Below, one piece after another: positions 1 to 5,242 of a stretch of 5,760 nucleotides of DNA. The DNA is taken from NCBI GenBank assembly GCA_009177185.1, contig WFMB01000038.1, forward strand, positions 2,578 through 8,337, in the 5' to 3' direction. The stretch comes from Bacteroidales bacterium. Lineage in GTDB: Bacteria; Bacteroidota; Bacteroidia; Bacteroidales; Bacteroidaceae. Within the stretch, counting starts at the first letter, position 1; every line of letters starts with the position of its first letter. Made by a program: the position numbers and the translations under genes. The notes beneath the pieces are model-generated. The model saw only the letters and a program-made list of their open reading frames with translations. It ran no database searches and was not told the DNA's origin.

Positions 1-178
1 GGATACTGTTCGGGTCGTTCAATTCAGCCGCACTTAACCCATGTACACTATTGTCTGATTGTGCGGAAGTTTCATCTGTCTGAATGAATTCCGTCGGCTG
101 TTCTGGCACTACAATAGTCTCATTCTCTGAAAGAACTGTCGATTCAGTCGTAGGTATAAAATTGTCGGATATTGGCAT
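1..178 (-). CDS. Acidic, probably disordered N-terminus of an unknown protein (partial)
   Basis: An open frame runs from an ATG at 178 to the left edge without a stop, giving the first 59 residues; the rest lies outside the window. The segment begins MPISDNFIPTTES and is rich in Glu, Asp, Thr, Ser, Asn and Gln with almost no basic residues. It has no signal peptide and no membrane segment, so the visible part reads as a soluble, flexible cytoplasmic N-terminus. The start lies 30 bases after the stop of the membrane-protein gene at 209-1267 on the same strand, and no promoter element is visible in that gap, so the two are probably co-transcribed. I do not recognise the family and assign no function. 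The evidence for coding is the uninterrupted frame, the sensible start position and the operon-like spacing. Confidence 0.6.
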   Translation of the reverse strand, partial: MPISDNFIPTTESTVLSENETIVVPEQPTEFIQTDETSAQSDNSVHGLSAAELNDPNSI

Positions 179-208
179 AATATATACTATTTTATGAGTT
201 AATACTTC

Positions 209-1267
209 TTATTCGTCACGTTTCTTAAAGGCTATATCAAAGAAAACAAACGCTGCGACATCAACGAGGATGGAGATGATTATCCAAAAGAAGAAGCCAT
301 GACCAGCATATTCACCTTTCATGAAGTCCTCCCACACGTCGAACACGCTAATCACCCTCTTTACCTTCGTAACGGCATTAGGCGCAGTGTATGCAACTTC
401 GTCATTCTCATCTTTGAAGTCAACGAACTGCTTGTAGGATTTGATTGTGGCATAACCAGCATTGAGCTTGTCACAGATAGTCTTGATGTCATTTGCATCG
501 TTCAAATCATAGGTTCCATCATTGATATACTTCTCAACAAGTTCAAGATTCTTGTAATCCTTCGCAGCCTGCTTTTGGTGATTATTGTTAGGAGGAGTCA
601 TTTCCTTGACTATATTTAGCAGGCGGCTCTCGAGGAGCGTGTAAATCTTTGTTCGATAAGCATCGTAGAGGCGTTGTCGGTCCTGAACGGAACTGCCTTT
701 GAACGTAAGAGGCTCAATCTTGGCGACACCGAGCAATCCGGCAAATTCTCTCAGAATCTCTTTTGCCTTGGGACCAAATCCTGGATTAGCGTCATTCTCT
801 ATTTCGGCTTTCAGTTCACCCAACTTAATTTCAACCTTGTTTCTGATTTCGGCACATTTAATCTTTATCTTCGTGTCGGTCACTGTGTTGTCTTTAATTT
901 GAGCGAGATACCCTTTGGTTGCGGAAATGTCATTTGTTACTTTGTCATTGATTACACTGCGATACAAGAAGGTGTGCGTGTTTGTTGGCATACTGCATAC
1001 AAGCCAAAATATCAGCAGAATCAGCAGACCGCCAACAAGTCGCAAGCCTCGCTTCTCAAGATAAATTTGCTGATTAAAGCTATCTACAATCAGTTTAGTT
1101 CCCCATGATGCGATGAAGAAGAAACCAATTGTTACAACCCAGCACATAATGACGGGCCAAGAAGATAAGAGCAAATGCAGTGACTCTGCTGTTGCCCAAC
1201 AACTTACTGCTGCGAATGCTATAAAGGCAAGCAAGCAGAAGATTTTCAGGAACTTGTTTTCGTTCAT
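209..1267 (-). CDS. Four-helix inner-membrane protein with a large periplasmic domain, function unknown
   Basis: I chose the ATG at 1267, giving 352 residues that begin MNENKFLKIF. An upstream in-frame ATG at 1495 would add 76 residues with no protein-like character, translated from the opposite strand of the structured RNA region. Hydrophobic helices lie at about residues 8-26, 36-55, 77-93 and 324-345. The basic stretch around 68-76 (EKRGLR) and the C-terminal KKR point inward by the positive-inside rule, so residues 94-322 should form one periplasmic domain. That domain is charged, helical and coiled-coil-like (about 105-160 and 232-285), with a short Asn-rich linker near 227-229. Cysteines at 11, 23, 42 and 91 lie in or beside helices. 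No enzyme motif is recognisable. The next gene begins 30 bases downstream on the same strand, suggesting a two-gene unit whose partner is soluble and acidic. Structural, sensory or scaffolding roles are all possible; none is shown. Confidence 0.75.
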   Translation of the reverse strand: MNENKFLKIFCLLAFIAFAAVSCWATAESLHLLLSSWPVIMCWVVTIGFFFIASWGTKLIVDSFNQQIYLEKRGLRLVGGLLILLIFWLVCSMPTNTHTFLYRSVINDKVTNDISATKGYLAQIKDNTVTDTKIKIKCAEIRNKVEIKLGELKAEIENDANPGFGPKAKEILREFAGLLGVAKIEPLTFKGSSVQDRQRLYDAYRTKIYTLLESRLLNIVKEMTPPNNNHQKQAAKDYKNLELVEKYINDGTYDLNDANDIKTICDKLNAGYATIKSYKQFVDFKDENDEVAYTAPNAVTKVKRVISVFDVWEDFMKGEYAGHGFFFWIIISILVDVAAFVFFDIAFKKRDE

Positions 1268-1312
1268 GATTATTAGTACATTTTTCTTCAGGTTCCCATC
1301 TGAAGAGGTTAT

Positions 1313-1320
1313 TAAGTTTG
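1313..1320 (+). promoter_or_regulatory. Candidate -7 element (TAAGTTTG) for a plus-strand RNA
   Basis: The bases match the Bacteroidetes -7 consensus TAnnTTTG exactly. Transcription would start near 1327 and run into the 6S-like core at 1374, leaving a roughly 47-base leader that would need trimming. No TTG -33 element is seen at the expected distance, which lowers confidence. Confidence 0.35.
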
Positions 1321-1340
1321 GTAATCTGAACGAACAATAT

Positions 1341-1375
1341 AAAAAAACGTGGGAACTACCTGCTGCCTGTCCCAC
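1341..1375 (-). terminator. Hairpin plus seven-T run, minus-strand terminator-like
   Basis: Read on the minus strand, GTGGGA (1375-1370) pairs with TCCCAC (1354-1349) across a 15-base loop, then a G and seven Ts (1347-1341). This is a good intrinsic-terminator shape for a leftward transcript. It ends 73 bases before the membrane-protein start and overlaps the first two bases of the 6S-like closing helix, so it could end an antisense or readthrough transcript. Read on the plus strand it is just a leader hairpin. Confidence 0.45.
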
Positions 1376-1596
1376 TCTCTGAGGCCTTCGCATTGCCCGA
1401 TACTGTTGAACAGACAACGCGAGAGCCCACGCCGATATGATTACACATACCACATGGTGCTCCTTCACCTCATGGACTGAACGGATACAATCCATGTGTC
1501 AGGGTACACCATTGGCTGTGATAAAATCACACCCCAAGGCATCTCCGTTGCTATGTTCGAGACAGTATCTAAAGGTTGCGAAGTTTCAGAGAGTCC
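1374..1596 (+). ncRNA. ssrS: 6S-like RNA candidate (RNA polymerase-binding regulatory RNA)
   Basis: The two ends form a long interrupted rod: 1374-1382 with 1586-1594 (9 bp), 1386-1392 with 1577-1583 (7 bp), 1399-1406 with 1562-1569 (8 bp), 1408-1412 with 1554-1558, 1415-1419 with 1546-1550, and 1421-1427 with 1538-1545 (one bulged base). A wide open region follows, then a distal stem 1451-1457 with 1492-1498. A closing rod, central bubble and distal stem are the hallmark of 6S RNA, which mimics an open promoter and sequesters sigma-bound RNA polymerase. On the plus strand the 5' end (CTCTGAG, three bases, TTCGCA) and the bubble (GCCGATAT, later ATACCACA and GCTCC) resemble E. coli 6S as I remember it, which is why I prefer plus. 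The core is about 220 bases, longer than the E. coli 184. A plus-strand -7 element lies at 1313-1320 and a possible terminator at 1602-1619. The strand remains uncertain because rods are nearly symmetric and a minus-strand terminator overlaps the start. RNase P, tmRNA and SRP RNA signatures are absent. Confidence 0.6.
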
Positions 1597-1601
1597 TGAA
1601 C

Positions 1602-1627
1602 AAAGCGTTGAGACGCTTTCTTAATAT
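1602..1627 (+). terminator. Hairpin just after the 6S-like core, weak terminator candidate
   Basis: AAAGCGT (1602-1608) pairs perfectly with ACGCTTT (1613-1619) around a TGAG tetraloop, followed by CTTAAT. It starts eight bases after the closing helix of the 6S-like RNA. The T-run is interrupted, so it may instead be a processing or stabilising hairpin. Confidence 0.35.
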
Positions 1628-1629
1628 GT

Positions 1630-1713
1630 CGTCGTCCTTTTATTGCCCACCCATCCTCCTCTGACGAAGGGTTGCCTTGCCAGAGGCTCGGCGTGTGCTC
1701 GGTCTGGACGATG
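1630..1713 (+). other. Branched RNA-like structure downstream of the 6S-like RNA
   Basis: An outer helix pairs 1630-1637 with 1706-1713. It is fully paired on the plus strand if one G-U pair (1631 with 1712) is allowed; on the minus strand that position is a C-A mismatch. Inside it, CCTCTG (1658-1663) pairs with CAGAGG (1681-1686), capped by AAGG (1667-1670) with CCTT (1675-1678). I know no RNA family that matches it. It could be the 3' part of a longer plus-strand transcript or a separate RNA. Confidence 0.35.
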
Positions 1714-1780
1714 CAAATGCCAAGTGTCTTCAATGAAATTGATTTCATGTCTAACGAATTGGCATTTTAACCGATGCAAA
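1710..1780. repeat. Nested inverted repeat flanked by GATGCAAA direct repeats
   Basis: AAATGCCAA (1715-1723) is inverted as TTGGCATTT (1759-1767), with ATGAAAT (1733-1739) and ATTTCAT (1742-1748) nested inside. The direct repeat GATGCAAA occurs at 1710-1717 and 1773-1780, on either side of the dyad. This could be a regulator-binding site, an RNA hairpin, or a terminator for plus-strand RNA (the arm ends ATTTTAA). Confidence 0.4.
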
Positions 1781-1805
1781 ATTATTGTTTTTTCTTGAAA
1801 GCAAA
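1777..1805 (-). promoter_or_regulatory. Candidate leftward promoter (TTTG, 17 bases, TAATTTTG)
   Basis: On the minus strand TTTG (1805-1802) is followed after 17 bases by TAATTTTG (1784-1777), an exact TAnnTTTG match. The spacing is slightly short of the usual 19-21. Transcription would begin near 1770 and could reach the minus-strand terminator at 1341-1375, making an RNA of about 430 bases antisense to the 6S-like core. Confidence 0.35.
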
Positions 1806-1847
1806 GAATGTGTGACGGAGAAAATGAACAATCATCCTCAGTTTTCT

Positions 1848-1919
1848 AATCTGCGAAGTCTCACTGTCGCAGATTGTCCCATCAGAAGGTCACTTCTGTG
1901 GCAGAGCAACACGTCTCTG
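1848..1919. repeat. Three consecutive hairpins in the intergenic region
   Basis: AATCTGCGA (1848-1856) pairs with TCGCAGATT (1867-1875). CCA plus CAGAAG (1879-1888, one bulged T) pairs with CTTCTGTGG (1893-1901). CAGAG (1902-1906) pairs with CTCTG (1915-1919). None is followed by a clear T-run on either strand, so they do not look like terminators. The strand and function are unknown. The rest of 1780-2050 shows no convincing gene. Confidence 0.4.
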
Positions 1920-2050
1920 TTCGGAGCACGAAGAGTCATGACCGAGCATGATGTCTTGGCTTTTCTTATTCCGAGCAGGGATGTTGGGTGAATAAAACGG
2001 AGTTTTCTGCCTCTTTTTGGTTTCCTGCCATTCACCCCTTGAAAGGGTGT

Positions 2051-2125
2051 CAAAATCGATGTCCCCGACTCCGATTGGTCGGAGTCGGGGACATCGGTCA
2101 GTCGGAGTCGGGGACTCCGATTTTG
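2051..2125. repeat. Palindromic REP-like element, probable bidirectional terminator
   Basis: A perfect 18-bp stem (2057-2074 with 2079-2096, TTGG loop) is followed by a second hairpin (2102-2109 with 2113-2120, GGG loop). The 14-base word TCGGAGTCGGGGAC occurs at 2079-2092 and 2102-2115, and inverted at 2060-2073 within the first arm. The whole is bracketed by CAAAATCG (2051-2058) and CGATTTTG (2118-2125), so each direction ends in a short T-run. It lies 14 bases after the stop of the rhamnosidase gene, so on the minus strand the 18-bp hairpin followed by ATTTT would terminate that gene. The repeated GC-rich word suggests a dispersed palindromic repeat, which one window cannot prove. Confidence 0.65.
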
Positions 2126-2139
2126 AGGCTGTGGCGCTG

Positions 2140-4470
2140 CTATTTTCGATGAGGTGTCTTGTGGTTCATTTTATGCTTTCCCGTCTGAGGATGGAAAGGG
2201 GTGTTCATTGAACTGATGCTATACTTGTATTCTCCAGCAGGAAGTAGCAAAGTTGTATATCCTTTTTGCTGTAAAGTAGTGTCGGTACTTAAATACTGCA
2301 TTTTTCCTTTTATCAGGTTAAGATTTGTAGTAGGCAGATAGTACACTGCCTCAGCACCTTTTGGAACAATGAGACGATACACGGTCTTATGTTGGTGTTT
2401 CTTGAAGGAGAAATGTACCATGCCTTTCATAGTTGGCACATCCAATGATGCTTGACCAAAGGTTACTATATTTGGTTTCACCTGAAAGCGACTCCACCCT
2501 GCATGTAGTGGAGTTACGCCCATCAGATATTCACATATAGTAATAAAGGGACCGCCGCTCCAAGCGTGATTGGTAGTGCCACCGCCATAGCCTTCTCTAC
2601 CAATGCCCCATCCCTCAAAGAGAGTGGTATAGTCAGGATGTTCCACCATTTTGCGGTAACGGTCTCGTACACGTTCCATGCCAAAATTCCCATCACCCAT
2701 TATGAAGCAAGCATCTGTGACATACTTTTCCATGTATGGACTTGAATGATATTGTGTACGAAAGATATGTTTGATAGCCGCATATTTGTCGGCATCAGCC
2801 AGCCCACTCACTACAGCCAAAGCCTGTATACGGTCATCGGTTTCCTCTGTATAGTCAGGGTGACGATAGGCACTACCATTCCAACATTTATTGAACCCTA
2901 CTTTAAGACGAGCCATTTGTGTACGATAATGTTCTGCTTCGTGGGGCTTATTCAGAACATCTGCCATGCGTGCAGCTGCATCCAGTGCCATATAGTGCCA
3001 TGCTGCATAAATTAGACGCATATCACGGTTTTCTCCCCAATCTCCCCAGTTCCATTCTGTCTTGCGATAAATAGTAAGTCCACCTTCTTCTAATTTCCAT
3101 ATAGAAAGGTAATTGCGAATGTAAGGATAGAGTTCTTCTAATGTAGCTTTGTCACCAGTGTGCATATAGTACTTCCACACGCCCGGCAGTCCCACTGTAG
3201 CGAGCATCTGTGCAGGAAGCTCTGCGTTCCACACACCTGGAACGGGACTGTATATAGTATAGTCATCACGTTGATGCTTACACAATTCTAACAATCCCTT
3301 ATGCGCCATAGCGTGCGAAGAGGTAGAGTGAGAATAAAAACATTCAGCCATCAGAAGACAACCATCACCCCACCACTGTGCCCGTTCACGGTCAGGACAA
3401 TCGAAATAAGTGTCGCGCATATTCACATAAAGTGTACGCATAGCTTTTCTCCAATAAGTGTTGAAGTAGATGTCGTCGCAATGGAATCCACCTACCTCTT
3501 CGCTGTTGTAGCCTGTTTCGCGATAGGCGATAGATTTCACTTTTACCCCATGAGGCACATACACATACAGGTGTTCAGCATTGAACCATCCCAGCGACTC
3601 ATATTTTTGTCGTCCCGGGCGAGTAACATACTGTGCCCACACATTAGGCTCTCCACCACCATAAAGGTGGTCAGACTTGATGTCAATAACGTTTCCGCCT
3701 ACAGCATCCTCCACGTCTATTACGGGAGTTAATTGCATATTGTAAGGTAAATCCACTTGCAAGGTATCCACCTGTTCCCCTTGTCGCAAGGTGTATTTCC
3801 CTCTTTTCACGCCAAAATCCTTCCACAGTGGAATGGGGCGTTCCACCAAGGCATTCCAAGGGGCTGAACCCTCACTGCCCAGTTCACGGCTCTGCTTAAA
3901 CCCGTCAGGCACGGTACCAGTATGCCAATCTCCCAAGTCCAAACGTCCGTCATAACTGATGCTGGATTCACAGAGGCGCATATTAGGCTTTGGAGCACCA
4001 CAAGTGCCATAAGCAGGATGTATGCGACTCAGCCACAGATAATCTGAGTGCAACCCGATGGCAGGAGCCGAAAACAGTAAACCGCTCTGCCCACTGCTGT
4101 TATGCGAAAAGCCATCCTTGCCAAAATACCACAGAAGTATTGCGATTTCATTATGTCCTTTCTTGAGATAACGCGTCAAATCCACACGGTCGAAATAAGT
4201 GTCCTGCGCAGTAGGACCACGCTTGAGCTGTCCTTCAAACACTACCATTTTTCCATTCACCCAAAGCCAATACTTCGAGTCGGCAGCAATCGAAGCCTCC
4301 ACTTGCATGGGCAAGTGAGAGATTTCCACATTGCGTCGGAAAGCAATCCATGTGTTTTCTGCATTCACTTGACCTTTAGCAGCTGTAATCCACCGTGCTT
4401 CGGGAGCAAACGACGACGCATGAATCAAGGTACAGCAAAACATTCCACACAAGAAAATAAATTTTTTCAT
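2140..4470 (-). CDS. Secreted glycoside hydrolase, GH78-type alpha-L-rhamnosidase
   Basis: The 776-residue protein should release terminal alpha-L-rhamnose from rhamnose-containing glycans by the inverting mechanism of family GH78. Residues 1-19 form a cleavable signal peptide (MKKFIFLCGMF, ending near HAS) without a convincing lipobox, so it is periplasmic or exported. Residues 22-215 are the N-terminal beta-sandwich region typical of bacterial rhamnosidases, including VDLTRYLKKGHNEIAILLWY near 96-115. The six-hairpin catalytic domain spans roughly 325-650. It carries DCPDRERAQWWGD (357-369), where family knowledge places an acidic catalytic residue, here E362 as the candidate acid. The second acidic position is E619 in TTLFEGWG (615-622), followed by NHAWSGG (634-640). 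A C-terminal beta domain runs from about 652 to 752. The last 24 residues form a His/Lys-rich tail outside the usual fold. Length is normal for the family. The gene has its own -7 element at 4493-4500 and stands alone: no SusC/D genes or sensor are nearby. Family assignment is strong; the rhamnose substrate is inferred. Confidence 0.85.
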   Translation of the reverse strand: MKKFIFLCGMFCCTLIHASSFAPEARWITAAKGQVNAENTWIAFRRNVEISHLPMQVEASIAADSKYWLWVNGKMVVFEGQLKRGPTAQDTYFDRVDLTRYLKKGHNEIAILLWYFGKDGFSHNSSGQSGLLFSAPAIGLHSDYLWLSRIHPAYGTCGAPKPNMRLCESSISYDGRLDLGDWHTGTVPDGFKQSRELGSEGSAPWNALVERPIPLWKDFGVKRGKYTLRQGEQVDTLQVDLPYNMQLTPVIDVEDAVGGNVIDIKSDHLYGGGEPNVWAQYVTRPGRQKYESLGWFNAEHLYVYVPHGVKVKSIAYRETGYNSEEVGGFHCDDIYFNTYWRKAMRTLYVNMRDTYFDCPDRERAQWWGDGCLLMAECFYSHSTSSHAMAHKGLLELCKHQRDDYTIYSPVPGVWNAELPAQMLATVGLPGVWKYYMHTGDKATLEELYPYIRNYLSIWKLEEGGLTIYRKTEWNWGDWGENRDMRLIYAAWHYMALDAAARMADVLNKPHEAEHYRTQMARLKVGFNKCWNGSAYRHPDYTEETDDRIQALAVVSGLADADKYAAIKHIFRTQYHSSPYMEKYVTDACFIMGDGNFGMERVRDRYRKMVEHPDYTTLFEGWGIGREGYGGGTTNHAWSGGPFITICEYLMGVTPLHAGWSRFQVKPNIVTFGQASLDVPTMKGMVHFSFKKHQHKTVYRLIVPKGAEAVYYLPTTNLNLIKGKMQYLSTDTTLQQKGYTTLLLPAGEYKYSISSMNTPFHPQTGKHKMNHKTPHRK

Positions 4471-4492
4471 ACGTTTTTATTTTTGTTGAGGA

Positions 4493-4500
4493 CAAAGATA
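4493..4500 (-). promoter_or_regulatory. -7 element (TATCTTTG) of the rhamnosidase gene
   Basis: On the minus strand this is an exact TAnnTTTG match, 22 bases upstream of the ATG at 4470, implying a leader of roughly 15-20 bases. No TTG is found at the -33 position, so the promoter may be weak or need an activator. Confidence 0.5.
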
Positions 4501-4568
4501 CTGAAATATCCTGTATGATTGATAATTTTAGAACGTTTTTTTATTTCTGAAAAAATATGTAGTGATAT

Positions 4569-4619
4569 ATAAAATAAGTCCAGCATGGAAATTCACAATG
4601 AAATTCCCATGTCGGACTT
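4569..4619 (-). terminator. Terminator of the cupin gene
   Basis: On the minus strand AAGTCC (4619-4614) pairs with GGACTT (4581-4576). Inside, CATGGGAAT pairs with ATTTCCATG using one G-U pair, around a 10-base loop. ATTTTAT follows. Read on the plus strand the G-U pair becomes a C-A mismatch, so the hairpin is best formed in the leftward transcript of the cupin gene, which stops 78 bases upstream. The T-run is imperfect. Confidence 0.5.
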
Positions 4620-4697
4620 GTTTCATGCCATCAATGTGCTACCTGAGTCAGGTCAAGAATTTTCCTTATAATGTATGTACAGGTTGGAGCAAGGGCA

Positions 4698-5108
4698 TTA
4701 CAATAAACTCTCGCGTTCCGTTATCTGTGCGTCGGTCATTGTGTAGTTGCCGAGGCTGCCCTCCTTGGCCTGTATGCAGATGTATGTCATGGGGGCGGTG
4801 GAAGTGCATTTAAGGTTGCGGTCGCAGTTGGTGGAGACACGTATGACAGAGCCTTCTGCTATGTCGAACACCTCGTCGTTTACTTGAAATTTGCCTGCAC
4901 CAGAAAGGATGATGTAGTTTTCCTCGTTCTCGCGATGGCTGTGGAAGAACGGGACTGAAGCCCCCGATGGGAGAGAACCGAAAGAGATTTCGCAGGACGT
5001 TGCTTCTGTGGCGTCCTTCACAAACTGTTTGTCCTTACAATCGTGCAGATTGCCAACCGAGACGTGGGCATACTTTGCCCCACTGTTGATTTTGTTTAAC
5101 TCGTTCAT
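4698..5108 (-). CDS. Small single-domain cupin protein
   Basis: The 136-residue protein is a one-domain beta-barrel cupin, soluble and cytoplasmic, with no signal peptide. Cupin motif 1 is clear: H56-S-H58, then E63 and G70 with the usual spacing (FFHSHRENEENYIILSG region), which normally supplies two His and one Glu metal ligands. Motif 2 is degenerate: after G86 the expected Pro, Gly and His positions are S92, N94 and R97, so the third histidine ligand is missing and metal binding may be weak or lost. The family covers isomerases, dioxygenases and ligand-binding proteins, so no reaction can be assigned. The gene is divergent from an HxlR-type regulator 134 bases away, has a well-formed Bacteroidetes promoter at 5163-5193 and its own terminator, and so is probably a single-gene unit controlled by that regulator. 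The start ATG at 5108 follows an AT-rich leader, normal for this phylum. Confidence 0.8.
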   Translation of the reverse strand: MNELNKINSGAKYAHVSVGNLHDCKDKQFVKDATEATSCEISFGSLPSGASVPFFHSHRENEENYIILSGAGKFQVNDEVFDIAEGSVIRVSTNCDRNLKCTSTAPMTYICIQAKEGSLGNYTMTDAQITERESLL

Positions 5109-5127
5109 GTTTTGATGATTTTTTTAT

Positions 5128-5135
5128 TAACTTTG
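5128..5135 (+). promoter_or_regulatory. Candidate -7 element (TAACTTTG) for the HxlR gene
   Basis: An exact TAnnTTTG match on the plus strand would start transcription near 5142 and give a leader of about 100 bases to the ATG at 5243. The nearest upstream TTTG (5111-5114) is only 13 bases away, too close for a standard -33, so support is limited. Confidence 0.35.
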
Positions 5136-5162
5136 CAGCGTAGAAACGTTTGCTTTCGGGCA

Positions 5163-5193
5163 CAAAGTTAGGTTATAATTTTCATATTCACAA
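5163..5193 (-). promoter_or_regulatory. Promoter of the cupin gene (TTG, 20 bases, TAACTTTG)
   Basis: On the minus strand TTG (5193-5191) is followed after exactly 20 bases by TAACTTTG (5170-5163), matching the Bacteroidetes -33/-7 consensus in sequence and spacing. Transcription should start near 5157, about 49 bases before the cupin ATG. The -7 is an inverted copy of the plus-strand element at 5128-5135. Confidence 0.65.
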
Positions 5194-5196
5194 TAC

Positions 5197-5220
5197 CTTA
5201 CAAAGAAGTAAGTCGCTTAC
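5197..5220. promoter_or_regulatory. CTTAC/GTAAG half-sites, candidate HxlR operator
   Basis: Three alternating half-sites lie at 5197-5201 (CTTAC), 5208-5212 (GTAAG) and 5216-5220 (CTTAC). The last two form a palindrome with a TCG centre. They sit just upstream of the cupin -33 and 22 bases before the HxlR start, where a dimeric winged-helix regulator could control both genes. Binding is inferred from position and symmetry only. Confidence 0.4.
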
Positions 5221-5242
5221 CTGAAAGTTACATTTATTGAGA

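Noticed and set aside
1268..1495. N-terminal extension of the membrane protein by 76 residues to an ATG at 1495
   Set aside because: The extra residues have no protein-like pattern, lie opposite the 6S-like RNA and cross a seven-T terminator; the ATG at 1267 gives a natural membrane-protein N-terminus.
1569..1748. 59-codon minus-strand ORF starting MKSISLK
   Set aside because: It fits the possible leftward promoter, but it overlaps two structured elements and the end of the 6S-like RNA, has no recognisable domain, and is short enough to arise by chance.
1341..1770. RNase P RNA, tmRNA or SRP RNA
   Set aside because: The conserved RNase P core (GAGGAAAGTCC-like), the tmRNA 3' CCA with T-arm, and the SRP GGAA apical loop are all absent on both strands.
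1838..2053. 71-codon minus-strand ORF and 68-codon plus-strand ORF over the same region
   Set aside because: The two compete over the same hairpin-rich DNA, the minus one needs a TTG start, and neither shows a domain or a credible start region.
4641..4653. 13-base palindrome ACCTGAGTCAGGT downstream of the cupin gene
   Set aside because: It forms at most a 5-bp stem, has no T-run and lies between a stop and a better terminator; chance is likely.
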